Source of the DNA: Planctomycetota bacterium | Lineage (GTDB): Bacteria > Planctomycetota > Planctomycetia > Pirellulales > Pirellulaceae | DNA: 37,862 bases | Assembly: GCA_016872725.1 (NCBI GenBank) | Contig: VGZC01000052.1 | Location: 1 to 37,862 of the forward strand | Direction of reading: 5' to 3' | In this document: piece after piece, positions 25,829 to 35,539 of the stretch | How positions within the stretch are numbered: position 1 is the first letter of the stretch | How the letters are laid out: each line of letters begins with the position of its first letter | Made by a program: the position numbers and the translations under genes | Notes under the pieces: model-generated | Told to the model about the DNA's origin: nothing | The model's database searches: none | What the model saw: the letters and a program-made list of their open reading frames with translations, nothing else

Positions 25829-25949
25829 TCGTCTTTCTGGTTGCTCGCCCGAATCCCATCGACATCAACGGACGAAAGCGCATCAAGGTACTCGACCTCG
25901 TTCGCCGCCGCGCCTTGCGCGTCCTTCTTGCACCGCGCATGAAATCCGC

Positions 25950-26638
25950 CTATTCGGAAAGGCGCATGGCGATGCGTACCGCCACGCGGCCATCCTCACC
26001 GGGCTTTGCCCGCGTCGCCAACATGGACGTGCCCTTGTTGGAACGCTCTTCCGGTGTCGGCGCGTCCGTGGACACGACTTCGAAGACCGCGCCGTCCGGT
26101 TCGAGCAGATCGACGATCAATGCGCGGTCGTCAGACCTTGGATGGCGAGGCACGTGTACATGGCTCCGTATTCCCAATACGAACGTCCCTCGGGATAGGC
26201 TCCGTCGGGTTGATAGGCGCTGAGCCCGTGCGGGAGGCTGTCGCGCGCCGCGTCGATCACTTGCGATGCGAGCTCCGGTTCGTGCTCGACGATCGCCAGC
26301 GCGCCGAGCAACATGCCGCTGTCGCAGACTTCGTTCCAGCTGTTGTCCCGCCGGGTCCACGAACGGCTCTGCCGCACGAGCCCTAGCGGGACGGGGTCGT
26401 CTTCCGCGGCCGCGCGGACGGATTGCTCTATGTCGCGCGTGAACAGCAGCCGTGGATGTTCGGAGCGCAACGTCGACAGAACGGCGGGCGGATCCGCCGC
26501 GCGAAGGTCAACCTCATGCGATTGGGCAAGGAGAAGTGTCGATGCGAAACCGATCCAGGCCGCCCGAGATCGCGAGCCATCCGTTCGTGTCGAGAAATAC
26601 CTCGTTGGATCCAGAAGGTCGTTCGCGCCGCGGATCAT
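25950..26638 (-). pseudogene. Heparinase II/III family gene remnant with internal deletion and frame change
   Basis: Two separate frames on the minus strand carry the two ends of one family. From 26638 to 26117 comes an N-terminal part (SEHPRLLFTRDIEQSV, NSWNEVCDSGMLLGALAI, EGRSYWEYGAMYTCLAIQGL), ending in a stop. From about 26135 to 25950, in another frame, comes a C-terminal part (IVDLLEPDGAVFEVVSTDAP, DGRVAVRIAM). The central catalytic toroid and most of the beta-sandwich are absent, and no space remains for them, so several hundred codons were lost. It lies 33 nt after the PVC haem gene and was probably the last gene of that operon. The stretch 25829-25949 shows nothing recognisable. Confidence 0.8.
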
Positions 26639-26671
26639 GCGCCGAACGATACCCGAATCGCGCGCATACGA

Positions 26672-29600
26672 TCAGCGGGGCGACGGGCCCGGCGCGCCGC
26701 GCGGCGTGCGCAGCGACGCGAGATACGCAACCAAATCAAATAGCTCGGCTTCCGACATGGTCGATTCAAGCGATTCCGGCATCAGGGACCGATTGAGCTG
26801 CCGCCGTTGCTCGATCTGGTCCATGGCGACTCGATCGGCCGTCCCCGTCGGCGACGTGACGACCAGCGCGTCGCCTTCGCGAACGGCTCCTCCCACAAGA
26901 ACCCGCCCGTCGGTGGTGACCACCAGTTCGAGCATGAATCCGGTCTTGATCGTCTTGCTCGGATACAGGATCGAATCGACGAGGTATTCCACAGGCTGTG
27001 TCGCGGCGATTCCGTCGAGCGGTGGGCCGGCGAATTCCGCGGGGCCACCCGATCGGTGGCATCGCGAGCAAACCTGCGCGCGGAAGACGAGTCGCCCGAG
27101 CCCCGCATTGCCTTGCGCGTGGCCTTCGAGCAGTTTTGTCCTCAACCGTTCCTTTCGTTCGACGGCCGCCCGGTCCTTCTCCCGCGCGTAGAGCTGCGCC
27201 AGGAACTGCTGCGACCCCGGCTGGAGATCGGCCGCGCGTTCGCGAACGTCGAGCGCTCCCTGGAATTCCGGTCCGCGAGCCGACAGCCGTTCGCGGGCCG
27301 ACGCGATCCGTTTCGCCGCGGCGTCGATCCGCCCATGGTTGCGGAGCGATCGCAATGCGACGAGCGAAACCTCACGGGTTGTCGAATCGAGCAGCTCGGT
27401 CCAAAGCGTTTCGTCGAAATCCGACTCCAAGGAGGCGAGGCTGACGATCGCGTCGAGCCTGCATTCGAGGGATGCGGTCGTATCGCGAATGAGGCGGCGA
27501 CATAGGTCCGCGCGCGGACCGGTCTCGCCGCTCATCGCCGCGAATGTCCGATGGGCTTCGTCGCGGATCTCGACATCGGAATCGCGCAGAATGGGATCTA
27601 GGACGGCGAGCGTGTTGGGTTGAACGCGGTCGAGGGCGAGGATCGAAAGAACGCCCTGCTTGTCGGCGGCGGTTGTGACGGCAACTTCTCCCGCCGCCGC
27701 GCGCGTCCAAAACCGGTCAAGCTCACCGTCCCATGCGGCGGTTGCCGACGCCGGTTTGAGTTTGCGAAGGATGGCGACGCATTGGACGAGTTCCGATGCG
27801 CTCAATTCGCCTCGCATGGCGGTCGCGACGGGCCCTTCCCATGCGGTACGCGGCCATTGGTCGGCGACGGCGAGGAGTCGGTCGAGCTTGACGGCGCCGG
27901 GTTCCTCGATGCGTTTCGCCAACGCCTCGCTCGCCGCATCCGCGCGAAGTCCCTCATGAAACGCCTCATCGAGCGCGATCAAACCGCACGTCCGAACATC
28001 TTGATTGGTGTCGGCGAGCAGCTGCTCGAAGTGGACAGCGCTGCCGCCTCGCGCGATGGCGAGCGCCCCGCGGTAGCGGAGCCGCGCGTCGCGCGCGGCA
28101 CCCGCCCGCAACGCGGCGATCACCGCGGAAAGCCGGTCGGTCTCGTTCGCCGCGTTCAAGGACGCCTCCATGCGGACGTCCGGATCGGGATCATCAAGGA
28201 GTCTCGCCGCCGCGCCGCCGGCATCGGGCAATTCGCTCCGCAATTGCACGGCCAATCGGCGCACGCGCCAGTCGGCGTGCGTGAATGCCCGTTCGATCTG
28301 TTTGACGGACTCCGACCATTCACCGGCCCGCAACACCCAGAGCGCCTCCGCGGCTTCGAGCGATCGCCCCTCGGCCGCCACGCGACCGACCGAATCCGCG
28401 TTCGCGGCGCCCGCATTTCGAAGCACGCGCCGTGATGCGTCGCGTACCCAATGGTTGCGGTTCGCCAATCCGGCGAGCGCCGTTTCAAGATCGCCTTCCC
28501 TTGCGGCGGGAGGGACCGGGTCCGACGCCGCATCGGCCGATCGCGCCGTGCCGGTATTCGCGTCCCCCGTGTACGAGATCTTGTAGAGCCGGCCCGTCAG
28601 ATCGTTCTCGTCGTCCATCCCGTACCAGTCGAGCACAAACAGGTTGCCGTCCGGAGCCCGCGCGATTTGCGTTGGACGGAACCGGGGATCGGTCGTCGTC
28701 AGGAACGGAGTCGTCTCGAGCCGGTTGCCCCGCTCGTCGACCACATGCCGCAAGATCACGTGGTTCGCCGAGGGAAAACCGTGCACGCCCCAATTGGCCA
28801 CCAACAGGTTGCCCCAATACTCGGCCGGGAACGCCGACGAATCATAGACCAGCACGGTCGTGTGGGCGCCCGGCGGGTTCTCGTACACGGGCGGCGCCCA
28901 GGGATGGCGGCCCGCGAGCCATTCCCAATCGACGGATCGCGTTTGAAAATGGTAGTCGGCGCCCGGAATCGCATGGATGAGGCGATTCGGGTTGCCTTCA
29001 CCATTCGAGAGAATCCAGATCCGTCCGTACGGATCGATATCGAACGAAAACGGCGCCCGCATTCCCTGCGCGAGGATCTCGATGTCCGATCCGTCGGCTC
29101 GGAACCGAAACACGGCTCCCGTCGAACCGCGCACGGCGACCGGATCGGCCGATCCCGACAGCTTTGTCGGATGGTCCCCCACGCACAAATAGAAAAGCCC
29201 GTCGGGTCTTTCCGTAATGCGGTACATGCCGAACGGATTCCATGGCGTTTCGGCGTCTCGAACCACCGTACGGCGTTCGCCCGCCTTTCCGTCATCACCG
29301 AGGGGCGCGGCGAACACCTGGTTCAGATTCGTGGCCCAAAGTTCGCCGCCTCGGACGGCAAGTCCCATGATCGGATCGGCGAATCCGGACGCCACTTCGA
29401 CGGCGTGAAATCCCGATCCGTCGGCATTCGGTTCGAGCCGCACGATCGGGTTCGACGGATTGCCGACGGGCGAGCCCTCTTTGCCGTAGCGATAGGTGTG
29501 GGCCAGACTGACATAAACATGCCCCTGTTCATCCAATGCCATCGTCATCGGATTGAAAAGGGTCGGTTCGGCCGCTACGACTTCGATGCGGAATCCGGGC

Positions 29601-29749
29601 GGAAGGCTGAATGTCGCGAGGGCCTCTTGAGGCGGGAGAATCGGATGATCCTTGGCGGCCGGAGGCTCCGATGCGCGCGCGCTCGCGGCGATCGACACGG
29701 CGCACAGGGCAATAAGGCGTAAGGGCATTCGACGTCGATCGGCCATCAT
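26672..29749 (-). CDS. PVC-type haem-binding membrane dehydrogenase
   Basis: The 1025-residue exported protein has a signal peptide (ALCAVSIAASARA), then a six-bladed beta-propeller resembling glucose/sorbosone dehydrogenases (FSLPPGFRIEVVAAEPTLF, ANWGVHGFPSANH, TQIARAPDGNLFVLDWYG), a helical HEAT-like repeat region, and a C-terminal cytochrome c domain. The haem motif CSRCH is at 894-898, with a probable axial Met990 in SLMPESL. This arrangement is characteristic of Planctomycetes and Verrucomicrobia, where it is taken to oxidise sugars in the periplasm and pass electrons to the respiratory chain. It is 54 nt after the ThuA gene in the same operon. Starts at residues 1, 2 or 8 are all possible. 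Confidence 0.9.
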   Translation of the reverse strand: MMADRRRMPLRLIALCAVSIAASARASEPPAAKDHPILPPQEALATFSLPPGFRIEVVAAEPTLFNPMTMALDEQGHVYVSLAHTYRYGKEGSPVGNPSNPIVRLEPNADGSGFHAVEVASGFADPIMGLAVRGGELWATNLNQVFAAPLGDDGKAGERRTVVRDAETPWNPFGMYRITERPDGLFYLCVGDHPTKLSGSADPVAVRGSTGAVFRFRADGSDIEILAQGMRAPFSFDIDPYGRIWILSNGEGNPNRLIHAIPGADYHFQTRSVDWEWLAGRHPWAPPVYENPPGAHTTVLVYDSSAFPAEYWGNLLVANWGVHGFPSANHVILRHVVDERGNRLETTPFLTTTDPRFRPTQIARAPDGNLFVLDWYGMDDENDLTGRLYKISYTGDANTGTARSADAASDPVPPAAREGDLETALAGLANRNHWVRDASRRVLRNAGAANADSVGRVAAEGRSLEAAEALWVLRAGEWSESVKQIERAFTHADWRVRRLAVQLRSELPDAGGAAARLLDDPDPDVRMEASLNAANETDRLSAVIAALRAGAARDARLRYRGALAIARGGSAVHFEQLLADTNQDVRTCGLIALDEAFHEGLRADAASEALAKRIEEPGAVKLDRLLAVADQWPRTAWEGPVATAMRGELSASELVQCVAILRKLKPASATAAWDGELDRFWTRAAAGEVAVTTAADKQGVLSILALDRVQPNTLAVLDPILRDSDVEIRDEAHRTFAAMSGETGPRADLCRRLIRDTTASLECRLDAIVSLASLESDFDETLWTELLDSTTREVSLVALRSLRNHGRIDAAAKRIASARERLSARGPEFQGALDVRERAADLQPGSQQFLAQLYAREKDRAAVERKERLRTKLLEGHAQGNAGLGRLVFRAQVCSRCHRSGGPAEFAGPPLDGIAATQPVEYLVDSILYPSKTIKTGFMLELVVTTDGRVLVGGAVREGDALVVTSPTGTADRVAMDQIEQRRQLNRSLMPESLESTMSEAELFDLVAYLASLRTPRGAPGPSPR

Positions 29750-29803
29750 CGGTGGCTCCAGGTGCCAAGGAACGCGCGGGCCAGGAACGATCCGAAGCTC
29801 GGA

Positions 29804-30535
29804 TCACGGATCCGTGCCCGCCGCCCACGCGCATCCGCGCCGGATCAACTCGGCCGCCCCCGGAGCGCGGATCGCGCGGTCGTCGTGTCCGAGCGGCGTA
29901 TGAAACACACGGCCCTCGCCGTATCGGAACGCGAACGCCATCGGATGATCGCGGCCCGTCACGACCGACCGCGCCGTCGCGAGTACTCGGACATCCCGGT
30001 CCCCTTCGAGACCGATATAGAGCTCATCATCCGTTCCGAAATCGCTCATCCCACGCGTGACGGGATGGTCGTTGTCGACGACATGGACCGTGAACGGGCC
30101 GCGAGGATCGTGCGTATTCTTGCCGTCCCAGACTCTCCCGACGATCTGTCGGTATTCGGGCCAATCGCCGAACGCTCCGCTCGCGAAGTGCAACACGAAC
30201 AGACCTCCGCCCCGTTTCACGAACGCGGCGAGGTTCTCTCGGATCGCGGACTCGTCGGCGAGCGGTTTGTCATTGCGGAAATGCAGGAACACCAAGTCGA
30301 CATCCCAAACGTCCTTCGGCGCGAGGAGAGCCGGATCGCGGAGCACGCGCACCGTGAATCGACCGTCTTTCTCGAGCAGATCGACAAGGACGGGCGTCGA
30401 CTTGTTCCAGTCGTGCGCCGGATGATCGACGCCCGTCACGAGAAGGACACGGACGGGCTTCGCGCCGGGCTCGGCGGCGGCCGCGGGGTGGCTCACCGAC
30501 AACACGCCCAACAGGGCCAACACGAGGGTGGGCAT
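29804..30535 (-). CDS. Exported ThuA-domain protein
   Basis: The 243-residue protein has a signal peptide (LVLALLGVLSVSHPAAA) and the class I glutamine-amidotransferase-like ThuA fold, beginning VRVLLVTGVDHPAHDWN and including GGGLFVLHFASGAFGDW and YGEGRVFHTPLGHDD. ThuA proteins were first linked to trehalose/sucrose-type disaccharide use through 3-keto sugars. PVC homologues lie beside membrane dehydrogenases and isomerase/epimerases, as here. The exact reaction is unproven. It is placed 18 nt after the isomerase gene and 54 nt before the haem dehydrogenase, so co-transcription is likely. Confidence 0.9.
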   Translation of the reverse strand: MPTLVLALLGVLSVSHPAAAAEPGAKPVRVLLVTGVDHPAHDWNKSTPVLVDLLEKDGRFTVRVLRDPALLAPKDVWDVDLVFLHFRNDKPLADESAIRENLAAFVKRGGGLFVLHFASGAFGDWPEYRQIVGRVWDGKNTHDPRGPFTVHVVDNDHPVTRGMSDFGTDDELYIGLEGDRDVRVLATARSVVTGRDHPMAFAFRYGEGRVFHTPLGHDDRAIRAPGAAELIRRGCAWAAGTDP

Positions 30536-30553
30536 GGCTGTTCCTTTCCCGAA

Positions 30554-31399
30554 TCAGGCCAAGAGTCCGCGCAGGAAGTCGATGCTCTGGCGGATGTTCT
30601 CATCCGACCCGAAACACTCGACCGACAATACGCCACTCCAACCCGACTCTTTGAGATAGCCGACGCATCCCTTGATATTGTCCGCGTTCACGCCGCCGCC
30701 GATCGGAACCTCGCTGCAGGCGATCCCCGTATCCTCGCCGCGTGCGGCGGCGGCAAGTTCGCGGCTGACGTCCTTGACATGCGCGTGCGAAACGTACTTG
30801 CGGAAGCGGCGGAGATACTCGACGGGATCCAGTCCGGCGATGAACGTATTTCCCGTATCAAAGTTCATCCGCAGATGGGGCGATTCAAAATGGCGAAAGA
30901 GGCGTTCCAGGAAATCGCCGTTGTTCGTGCACGGACCGTGCGTCTCGACGTTGATGACGACGTTGTAGTCCTCGGCCCATTCGAGGCATTGTTTGTAGTT
31001 TTCGCATGTGATCCGGAAAATCTCCTCGTCGGAATAGCCTTCGGGCTTCGTCGCGCCGTCGGTGGTGTCGACGATCGGGCATCCGATTTCGGCCGCGAAA
31101 CGGATCGCCTGCTGGACATACTGCACGCCGAACGTCGATCCGTCGGGTCCCATCATCGGATAGGCGGCGTCGATCTGCGAAACGCTCAGGCCATTCTGAT
31201 CCAGGTACCGTTTGAGCGCGCGCGGATTCGATTGCAGCGAAACCGACGGTTCATAACCGAGCCCGTGAATGAAATACTGGCCGTGGATGACTCCGAATTC
31301 GATGTGCGAGAGCCCGTACTTGACGGCGCTCGCCACGGCCATGCGCAGGTTTCCGCTGAGCACGCGCCAGTTGTCGGTGTGCATTCCGAGTTCGATCAT
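30554..31399 (-). CDS. Sugar phosphate isomerase/epimerase (xylose-isomerase-like TIM barrel)
   Basis: The 281-residue cytoplasmic protein has the AP-endonuclease-2 type TIM barrel. The metal ligands fit HIEFG (Glu), VINVETHG (Glu), NFDTGN (Asp), HAHVKD (His) and SVECFG (Glu). It has no signal peptide from the ATG at 31399, which follows AAGGAA at a normal distance; an in-frame start at 31459 adds a basic tail unlike the family. The likely role is isomerisation or epimerisation of a sugar, or of a 3-keto-sugar, within the operon. The substrate is unknown. Confidence 0.87.
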   Translation of the reverse strand: MIELGMHTDNWRVLSGNLRMAVASAVKYGLSHIEFGVIHGQYFIHGLGYEPSVSLQSNPRALKRYLDQNGLSVSQIDAAYPMMGPDGSTFGVQYVQQAIRFAAEIGCPIVDTTDGATKPEGYSDEEIFRITCENYKQCLEWAEDYNVVINVETHGPCTNNGDFLERLFRHFESPHLRMNFDTGNTFIAGLDPVEYLRRFRKYVSHAHVKDVSRELAAAARGEDTGIACSEVPIGGGVNADNIKGCVGYLKESGWSGVLSVECFGSDENIRQSIDFLRGLLA

Positions 31400-31452
31400 G
31401 GAAGGCGTTCCTTTTTTCGGATTCGAACGATCAGGGACGAGTCGCGAGGCGA

Positions 31453-32427
31453 CTACCACTTCGCCCCTTTGGGTTTCGCACCGGGGTTCACGAGCCGGAC
31501 GCTGTAGAGCGACGTTCGCGCCGTGATGAACAACGTGCGGTAGTCCTCGCCGCCGAAACAGAGGTTGGCGGGGCCCTCGGGCACGTCGATCTGTTCGATC
31601 AGCTTGCCCTCGGGGTCGTAGACCTTGACGTCTCCGCTCGATGTGTAGAGGTTTCCCTTTGCGTCGACCTTCATTCCGTCGCTTCCTTCGGCCGTTTGAA
31701 AGAGCTCCTTGCCAAGGCCGCCGTCGGGCGCGATTTCAAAGCAATGAACGGCCGCCGCCTTCTTGTGGAACGCGGGATCGGGATGGCGCGCGTTGCCTCC
31801 CGTGTCGGCGATGTAGATTCGTGTTTCATCGGGCGAAAAAACGATCCCGTTGGGCATGGCGAGGTCCTTGAGCACGACGTCGACCTTGCCGGTCGCCGGA
31901 TCCGATCTGAAGACCCAATGCCCGGGGATTTCCCCTTCTTCCTCGAGGCCCCATGGCGGATCGGTGAACCAGAGCGTTCCATCGGACCGCACGGCCACGT
32001 CATTCGGGGAATTGAACCGTTTGCCGTCGAATCGGTCGGCGAGCACGGTGATGTGGCCGTCGGATTCGGTGCGGACCACATTGCGGCCCGCGTGCTGGCA
32101 CGTGATGAGGCGACCTTCGAGATCGAGGATGTTGCCGTTCGATTCCTCGCTCTTGCGGAACTCGGACAATCCGCCCGCCTCGGACCACTGCATGAGGCGG
32201 CTGTTGGGAATATCGGAGAACACGACCTTTTTCGCCGAGGGGATCCACACGGGCCCCTCGGTGAACCGCATACCCCCGGCGAGTTTCTTCACCTTCGATC
32301 CCGGTTCGACCACCGACGCGGACGGTTCCGAAGCATGGCACGTCACGGGGCCGAAGGCGACGAGAATCCCAATCGGCACTCCAACAATACGAAGAACGGC
32401 GGGAATGGCGGCGCAACGGCGTTTCAT
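31453..32427 (-). CDS. Exported SMP-30/gluconolactonase-like hydrolase
   Basis: The 324-residue protein has a signal peptide (residues 1 to about 38, ending VTCHAS) and the SMP-30 six-bladed propeller. FTEGPVWIPS carries the metal-binding Glu, NSPNDVAV the Asn and Asp, and GSDGMKVDAKGNLY the second Asp. It would hydrolyse sugar lactones in the periplasm, which links it to the lactone that a sugar dehydrogenase would make. The start at 32427 follows AGGGGA and begins the signal peptide. It is the first gene of the five-member minus-strand operon and lies about 73 nt after a likely start of transcription. Confidence 0.9.
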   Translation of the reverse strand: MKRRCAAIPAVLRIVGVPIGILVAFGPVTCHASEPSASVVEPGSKVKKLAGGMRFTEGPVWIPSAKKVVFSDIPNSRLMQWSEAGGLSEFRKSEESNGNILDLEGRLITCQHAGRNVVRTESDGHITVLADRFDGKRFNSPNDVAVRSDGTLWFTDPPWGLEEEGEIPGHWVFRSDPATGKVDVVLKDLAMPNGIVFSPDETRIYIADTGGNARHPDPAFHKKAAAVHCFEIAPDGGLGKELFQTAEGSDGMKVDAKGNLYTSSGDVKVYDPEGKLIEQIDVPEGPANLCFGGEDYRTLFITARTSLYSVRLVNPGAKPKGAKW

Positions 32428-32772
32428 GATGAATCCCCTGTGCTCCAACTGCACTCCGAGTCGACGACGCCGACCTGGAACCAACGGCATGGAACCGACG
32501 TGGTGGATCGTCGCCCCGATCGGCACCGCATGTCAAGTGGCCGCGTGGTGGAATAGGGGAGGAAACGCCGACCGCTTGATTCGCTCCGCGGGAAAACTTG
32601 CGGATCGCTCGCCGAAAACGCAAAATGGGAGGTGATCGCGGGAATGCGCCTTGTCCTCGGCGACGCCGTTGTTTGGCGGCGTGATCGCGAGGCGGGGACT
32701 TGCGGCGCGCGCCGTCGCATCGGTCGGCGCGGAATCGGCGGACCGTTGATGGGATATTTCGGAGGGCTCGTG
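32428..32772. other. 345-bp divergent intergenic region
   Basis: It separates the divergent gluconolactonase and DUF1800 genes. It contains the minus-strand promoter candidate at 32507-32536, a short hairpin ACGCCG/CGGCGT with an 8-nt loop near 32665-32685, and GTGATCGCG as a direct repeat flanking that hairpin. No coding sequence is convincing. Confidence 0.55.
32507..32536 (-). promoter_or_regulatory. Candidate promoter of the sugar-oxidation operon
   Basis: On the minus strand a perfect TTGACA (-35, 32531-32536) is followed after 18 nt by GACGAT (32507-32512), a weak -10 with 3 of 6 matches. The leader would be about 73 nt. A weak -10 with a perfect -35 can indicate dependence on an activator, but that is a guess. 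Confidence 0.4.
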
Positions 32773-34155
32773 ATGCGAATACCCGATCTCTCGCCCTACG
32801 TGCCGGGCAGCGACGGGCCGTGGGACGCGCGCACGGCCGCCCATCTTCTCTATCGGGCCGGTTTTGGTGCGTCGCCGTCCGAGATCGAGCGGGCCGTGTC
32901 CGCCGGGTTGGAACCGACCGTTGACTCGTTTTTTTCCGAATCGCCTGGGGAAGAGGAGCATTTTCAGCGGACGTTCGAGGACATCAGCGCGAGCATGGCC
33001 AATTTCGGAGAGCCTTTCGTGCTGCGGGCGTGGTGGATCCACCGCATGGTCCGGACAAGCGTGCCGCTCCGCGAGAAGCTCGCCCTTTTCTGGCACGGCC
33101 ATTTCGCGACAAGTATCGGCAAGGTCGAGAACACGTACCTCATGCACCGCCAGATCGAGACGATTCGACAGTTGGCGTGGGGTAATTTCCGCGAGCTCGT
33201 GCTGGCGATCGCCCGCGATCCGGCCATGCTGGTGTATTTGGACGGCGAGTCGAACACGAAGGAACACCCGAATGAGAACTTCGCCCGCGAATTGATGGAG
33301 TTGTTCACATGCGGCATCGGCAATTACTCCGAGAAGGACGTGGCTGAGGCCGCGAGAGCGTTTACCGGTTGGCACCGCGAGGGCTCCGAATTCAGGTTCA
33401 ACCCGGAGGCTCACGACGACGACGTCAAACGGATCCTCGGTCGCTCGGGACGATTCGACGGCTCCGATGTGGTCGACATCCTGATGCAGCACGCCGCCAC
33501 GCCGCGATTCATGGCCCGCAAGCTGCTGCGTTTTTTTGCGACGGCCGAACCCGCCGATTCGGCGGTCGACTCGGCGGCCGAGTCGCTTGACCGAGCCCAA
33601 CTCCACATCAAGTGGTTTCTGCGCGACCTTTTCCTTTCGAAGTACTTTTTCTCCGATGAATGCCGCGGCAAGCGGATCGCGAGCCCGGTCGAGTTCGTCG
33701 TGGGCGCGGTGCGGACGCTAGGAGTGCGGATTCCGGCGTTTGAATTGGCCGAGCGCGTCGCCGCGATGGGGCAGGAGCTTCTCGCGCCGCCCAACGTGAA
33801 GGGATGGGACGGCGAACAGAAGTGGATCAACTCGAGCACCTGGCCGGCCCGCGTGGCGTTCGCCGAGCAGATCGCGGGTCTGTTTAGCGACAACCCTTTC
33901 GGCCCGCATCTCGATCTGCCCACCCTCGTGCCGCCCGACGTGACCGACCCGAACGCGATCGTGGACCGCCTCGCGGGGCTGCTGATGGCGGCTCCGCTCG
34001 CCGCCGACACACGACGCGATCTTTCCGAATTCCTGATTACCACCGACGAAGGGAAGCGACCCGATCTGTTTCGCGACGATCCCGACTTCCGCGCCGATCG
34101 CACGCGGGCCGTGCTGGGAATGCTGCTGGGGCTGCCGGAGTTTCATAACTGCTGA
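32773..34155 (+). CDS. DUF1800 domain protein
   Basis: The 460-residue protein shows the family pattern: AAHLLYRAGFGASPSEIERAV near the N-terminus, KLALFWHGHFAT, and NENFARELMELFTCGIGNY with FTGWHREG. The family has no proven biochemical function. It is nearly always encoded just before a DUF1501 protein, as here, and the pair is abundant in planctomycetes with a proposed role in extracellular or cell-envelope processes. The start at 32773 has GGAGGG at 32761-32766. Upstream in-frame starts at 32632 and 32749 lack such a site. No signal peptide is evident. Confidence 0.9.
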   Translation: MRIPDLSPYVPGSDGPWDARTAAHLLYRAGFGASPSEIERAVSAGLEPTVDSFFSESPGEEEHFQRTFEDISASMANFGEPFVLRAWWIHRMVRTSVPLREKLALFWHGHFATSIGKVENTYLMHRQIETIRQLAWGNFRELVLAIARDPAMLVYLDGESNTKEHPNENFARELMELFTCGIGNYSEKDVAEAARAFTGWHREGSEFRFNPEAHDDDVKRILGRSGRFDGSDVVDILMQHAATPRFMARKLLRFFATAEPADSAVDSAAESLDRAQLHIKWFLRDLFLSKYFFSDECRGKRIASPVEFVVGAVRTLGVRIPAFELAERVAAMGQELLAPPNVKGWDGEQKWINSSTWPARVAFAEQIAGLFSDNPFGPHLDLPTLVPPDVTDPNAIVDRLAGLLMAAPLAADTRRDLSEFLITTDEGKRPDLFRDDPDFRADRTRAVLGMLLGLPEFHNC

Positions 34156-34183
34156 ACGCGAATGAGCGCGATGGAGGCTTTCA

Positions 34184-35404
34184 ATGTTCACGCGGCGCGA
34201 TTTCATGGGTTGCACGCTCGGAGGCCTATCGTGCCTGTCGCTGAAAGGCGTGGTACCGGCGTTATTCGCCCGGTCCGCCGATGAGGCGCGGGCGGCCGAT
34301 ATGAACGATCACGTACTCGTTGTGGTCGAACTGGCGGGCGGTAACGACGGCCTGAACACGGTCATTCCGTTCGAAAACCCACTCTACTACAAGAACCGTC
34401 CGACACTGGGTATTCCCGCCGGCGAAGCGATCAAACTGAACGATCAGGTGGGGCTGCACCCGCGGATGGGTCCGCTCGCCGAGTTGTTCAAAGAGGGAAA
34501 GGTGAACGTGGTGCAAGGTGTCGGATACCCGGAGGCCGACCGGTCGCATTTCCGTTCGATGGAGATTTGGCACACGGCCAGCACCGACACGAGGCCGCCG
34601 ACGTCCGGCTGGCTCGGCAAGTTCCTGGATGCCGGGTCGCCCGCCGGCGTCGACGAGGCCGCGCCGCGCGGCCTCGCGCTCACCGGCGTTCTGCCGCAGG
34701 CGTTCCAGGCTGAGAAGACGGTTGTCCCCGTCGTGGCTCAGCTCGATCAGCTCGTCGATGTCGAGGACGGCGCGGCGGCCCTCGGCAAGCTGCGTCGGAA
34801 ACTCAGCACGGCGCCGGGCGGGGAGGGGGAGGTCGGGTTTCTCCGCCGGCAGGCGGACCTGGTCTATCGCACGGCCGAACGGCTCCGCGAGGCGGCGGCG
34901 AAATACGAATCGGAAGCGCAGTACCCCGAGGGCGAATTGGGGCCACAACTTCGCCGCGCGGCCCAGATCATCGCGGCCGATATGGGCGTCCGCGTGCTCT
35001 TCGCGTCGCAGGGTGGTTATGACACCCACGCCAATCAGGCCGGCACCCACGGCGAACTGCTCGAACAGCTCGCCGCATCTCTCGCCGCATTCCAAGACGA
35101 CCTTGAATCGCATACGCGGGCCGACCGAGTGCTCGTCGTGACCTTCAGTGAGTTCGGTCGCCGCGTCGACGAGAACGGCAGCCAGGGAACGGACCACGGA
35201 GCCGGTTCGTTCTTGTTTCTCACCGGGTCGAAAGTGAAAGGCGGGCTGAGCGGCGAATACCCAAGTTTGGAGAAACTCGGCGATGGCGACTTGATCCACA
35301 CGGTCGATTTCCGCTCGGTGTACGCCACCGTGCTGGAACGGTGGCTGGGCTGTCCGGCGGAAGAACTGCTGGGACAGAAGTTCGCTCCGTTGGATGTCCT
35401 GTGA
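34184..35404 (+). CDS. DUF1501 protein with Tat signal
   Basis: The 406-residue protein begins MFTRRDFMG, a twin-arginine signal, followed by GCTLGGLSCLSLKGVVPALF. The body has VVVELAGGNDGLNTVIPF and VTFSEFGRRVDENGS with TDHGAGSFLFLTG, matching the alkaline-phosphatase-like DUF1501 fold, in which these Asp/His residues would bind metal. It is exported folded and acts outside the cytoplasm. GGAGG lies just before the ATG. It follows DUF1800 by 28 nt, so the two form an operon and probably work together, in an unknown reaction. Confidence 0.93.
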   Translation: MFTRRDFMGCTLGGLSCLSLKGVVPALFARSADEARAADMNDHVLVVVELAGGNDGLNTVIPFENPLYYKNRPTLGIPAGEAIKLNDQVGLHPRMGPLAELFKEGKVNVVQGVGYPEADRSHFRSMEIWHTASTDTRPPTSGWLGKFLDAGSPAGVDEAAPRGLALTGVLPQAFQAEKTVVPVVAQLDQLVDVEDGAAALGKLRRKLSTAPGGEGEVGFLRRQADLVYRTAERLREAAAKYESEAQYPEGELGPQLRRAAQIIAADMGVRVLFASQGGYDTHANQAGTHGELLEQLAASLAAFQDDLESHTRADRVLVVTFSEFGRRVDENGSQGTDHGAGSFLFLTGSKVKGGLSGEYPSLEKLGDGDLIHTVDFRSVYATVLERWLGCPAEELLGQKFAPLDVL

Positions 35405-35539
35405 TCCCAAGCCCGGTGTTGCCGCACCCGTCGATGCCTTATCGGGACAATGGGTCTGGGCGTCGTGCCCAATGCCCGTGGCGCGGAAACGGCTGCGGAG
35501 ACAACGGGACGCGGCGCCCGGCACAAACCTCGCCTGGAC

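Noticed and set aside
31400-31412. Hairpin GGAA-GGCG-TTCC followed by T6 as a terminator on the plus strand
   Set aside because: The stem is only 4 bp, no plus-strand gene ends here, and the A-rich complement is the Shine-Dalgarno of the minus-strand isomerase gene.
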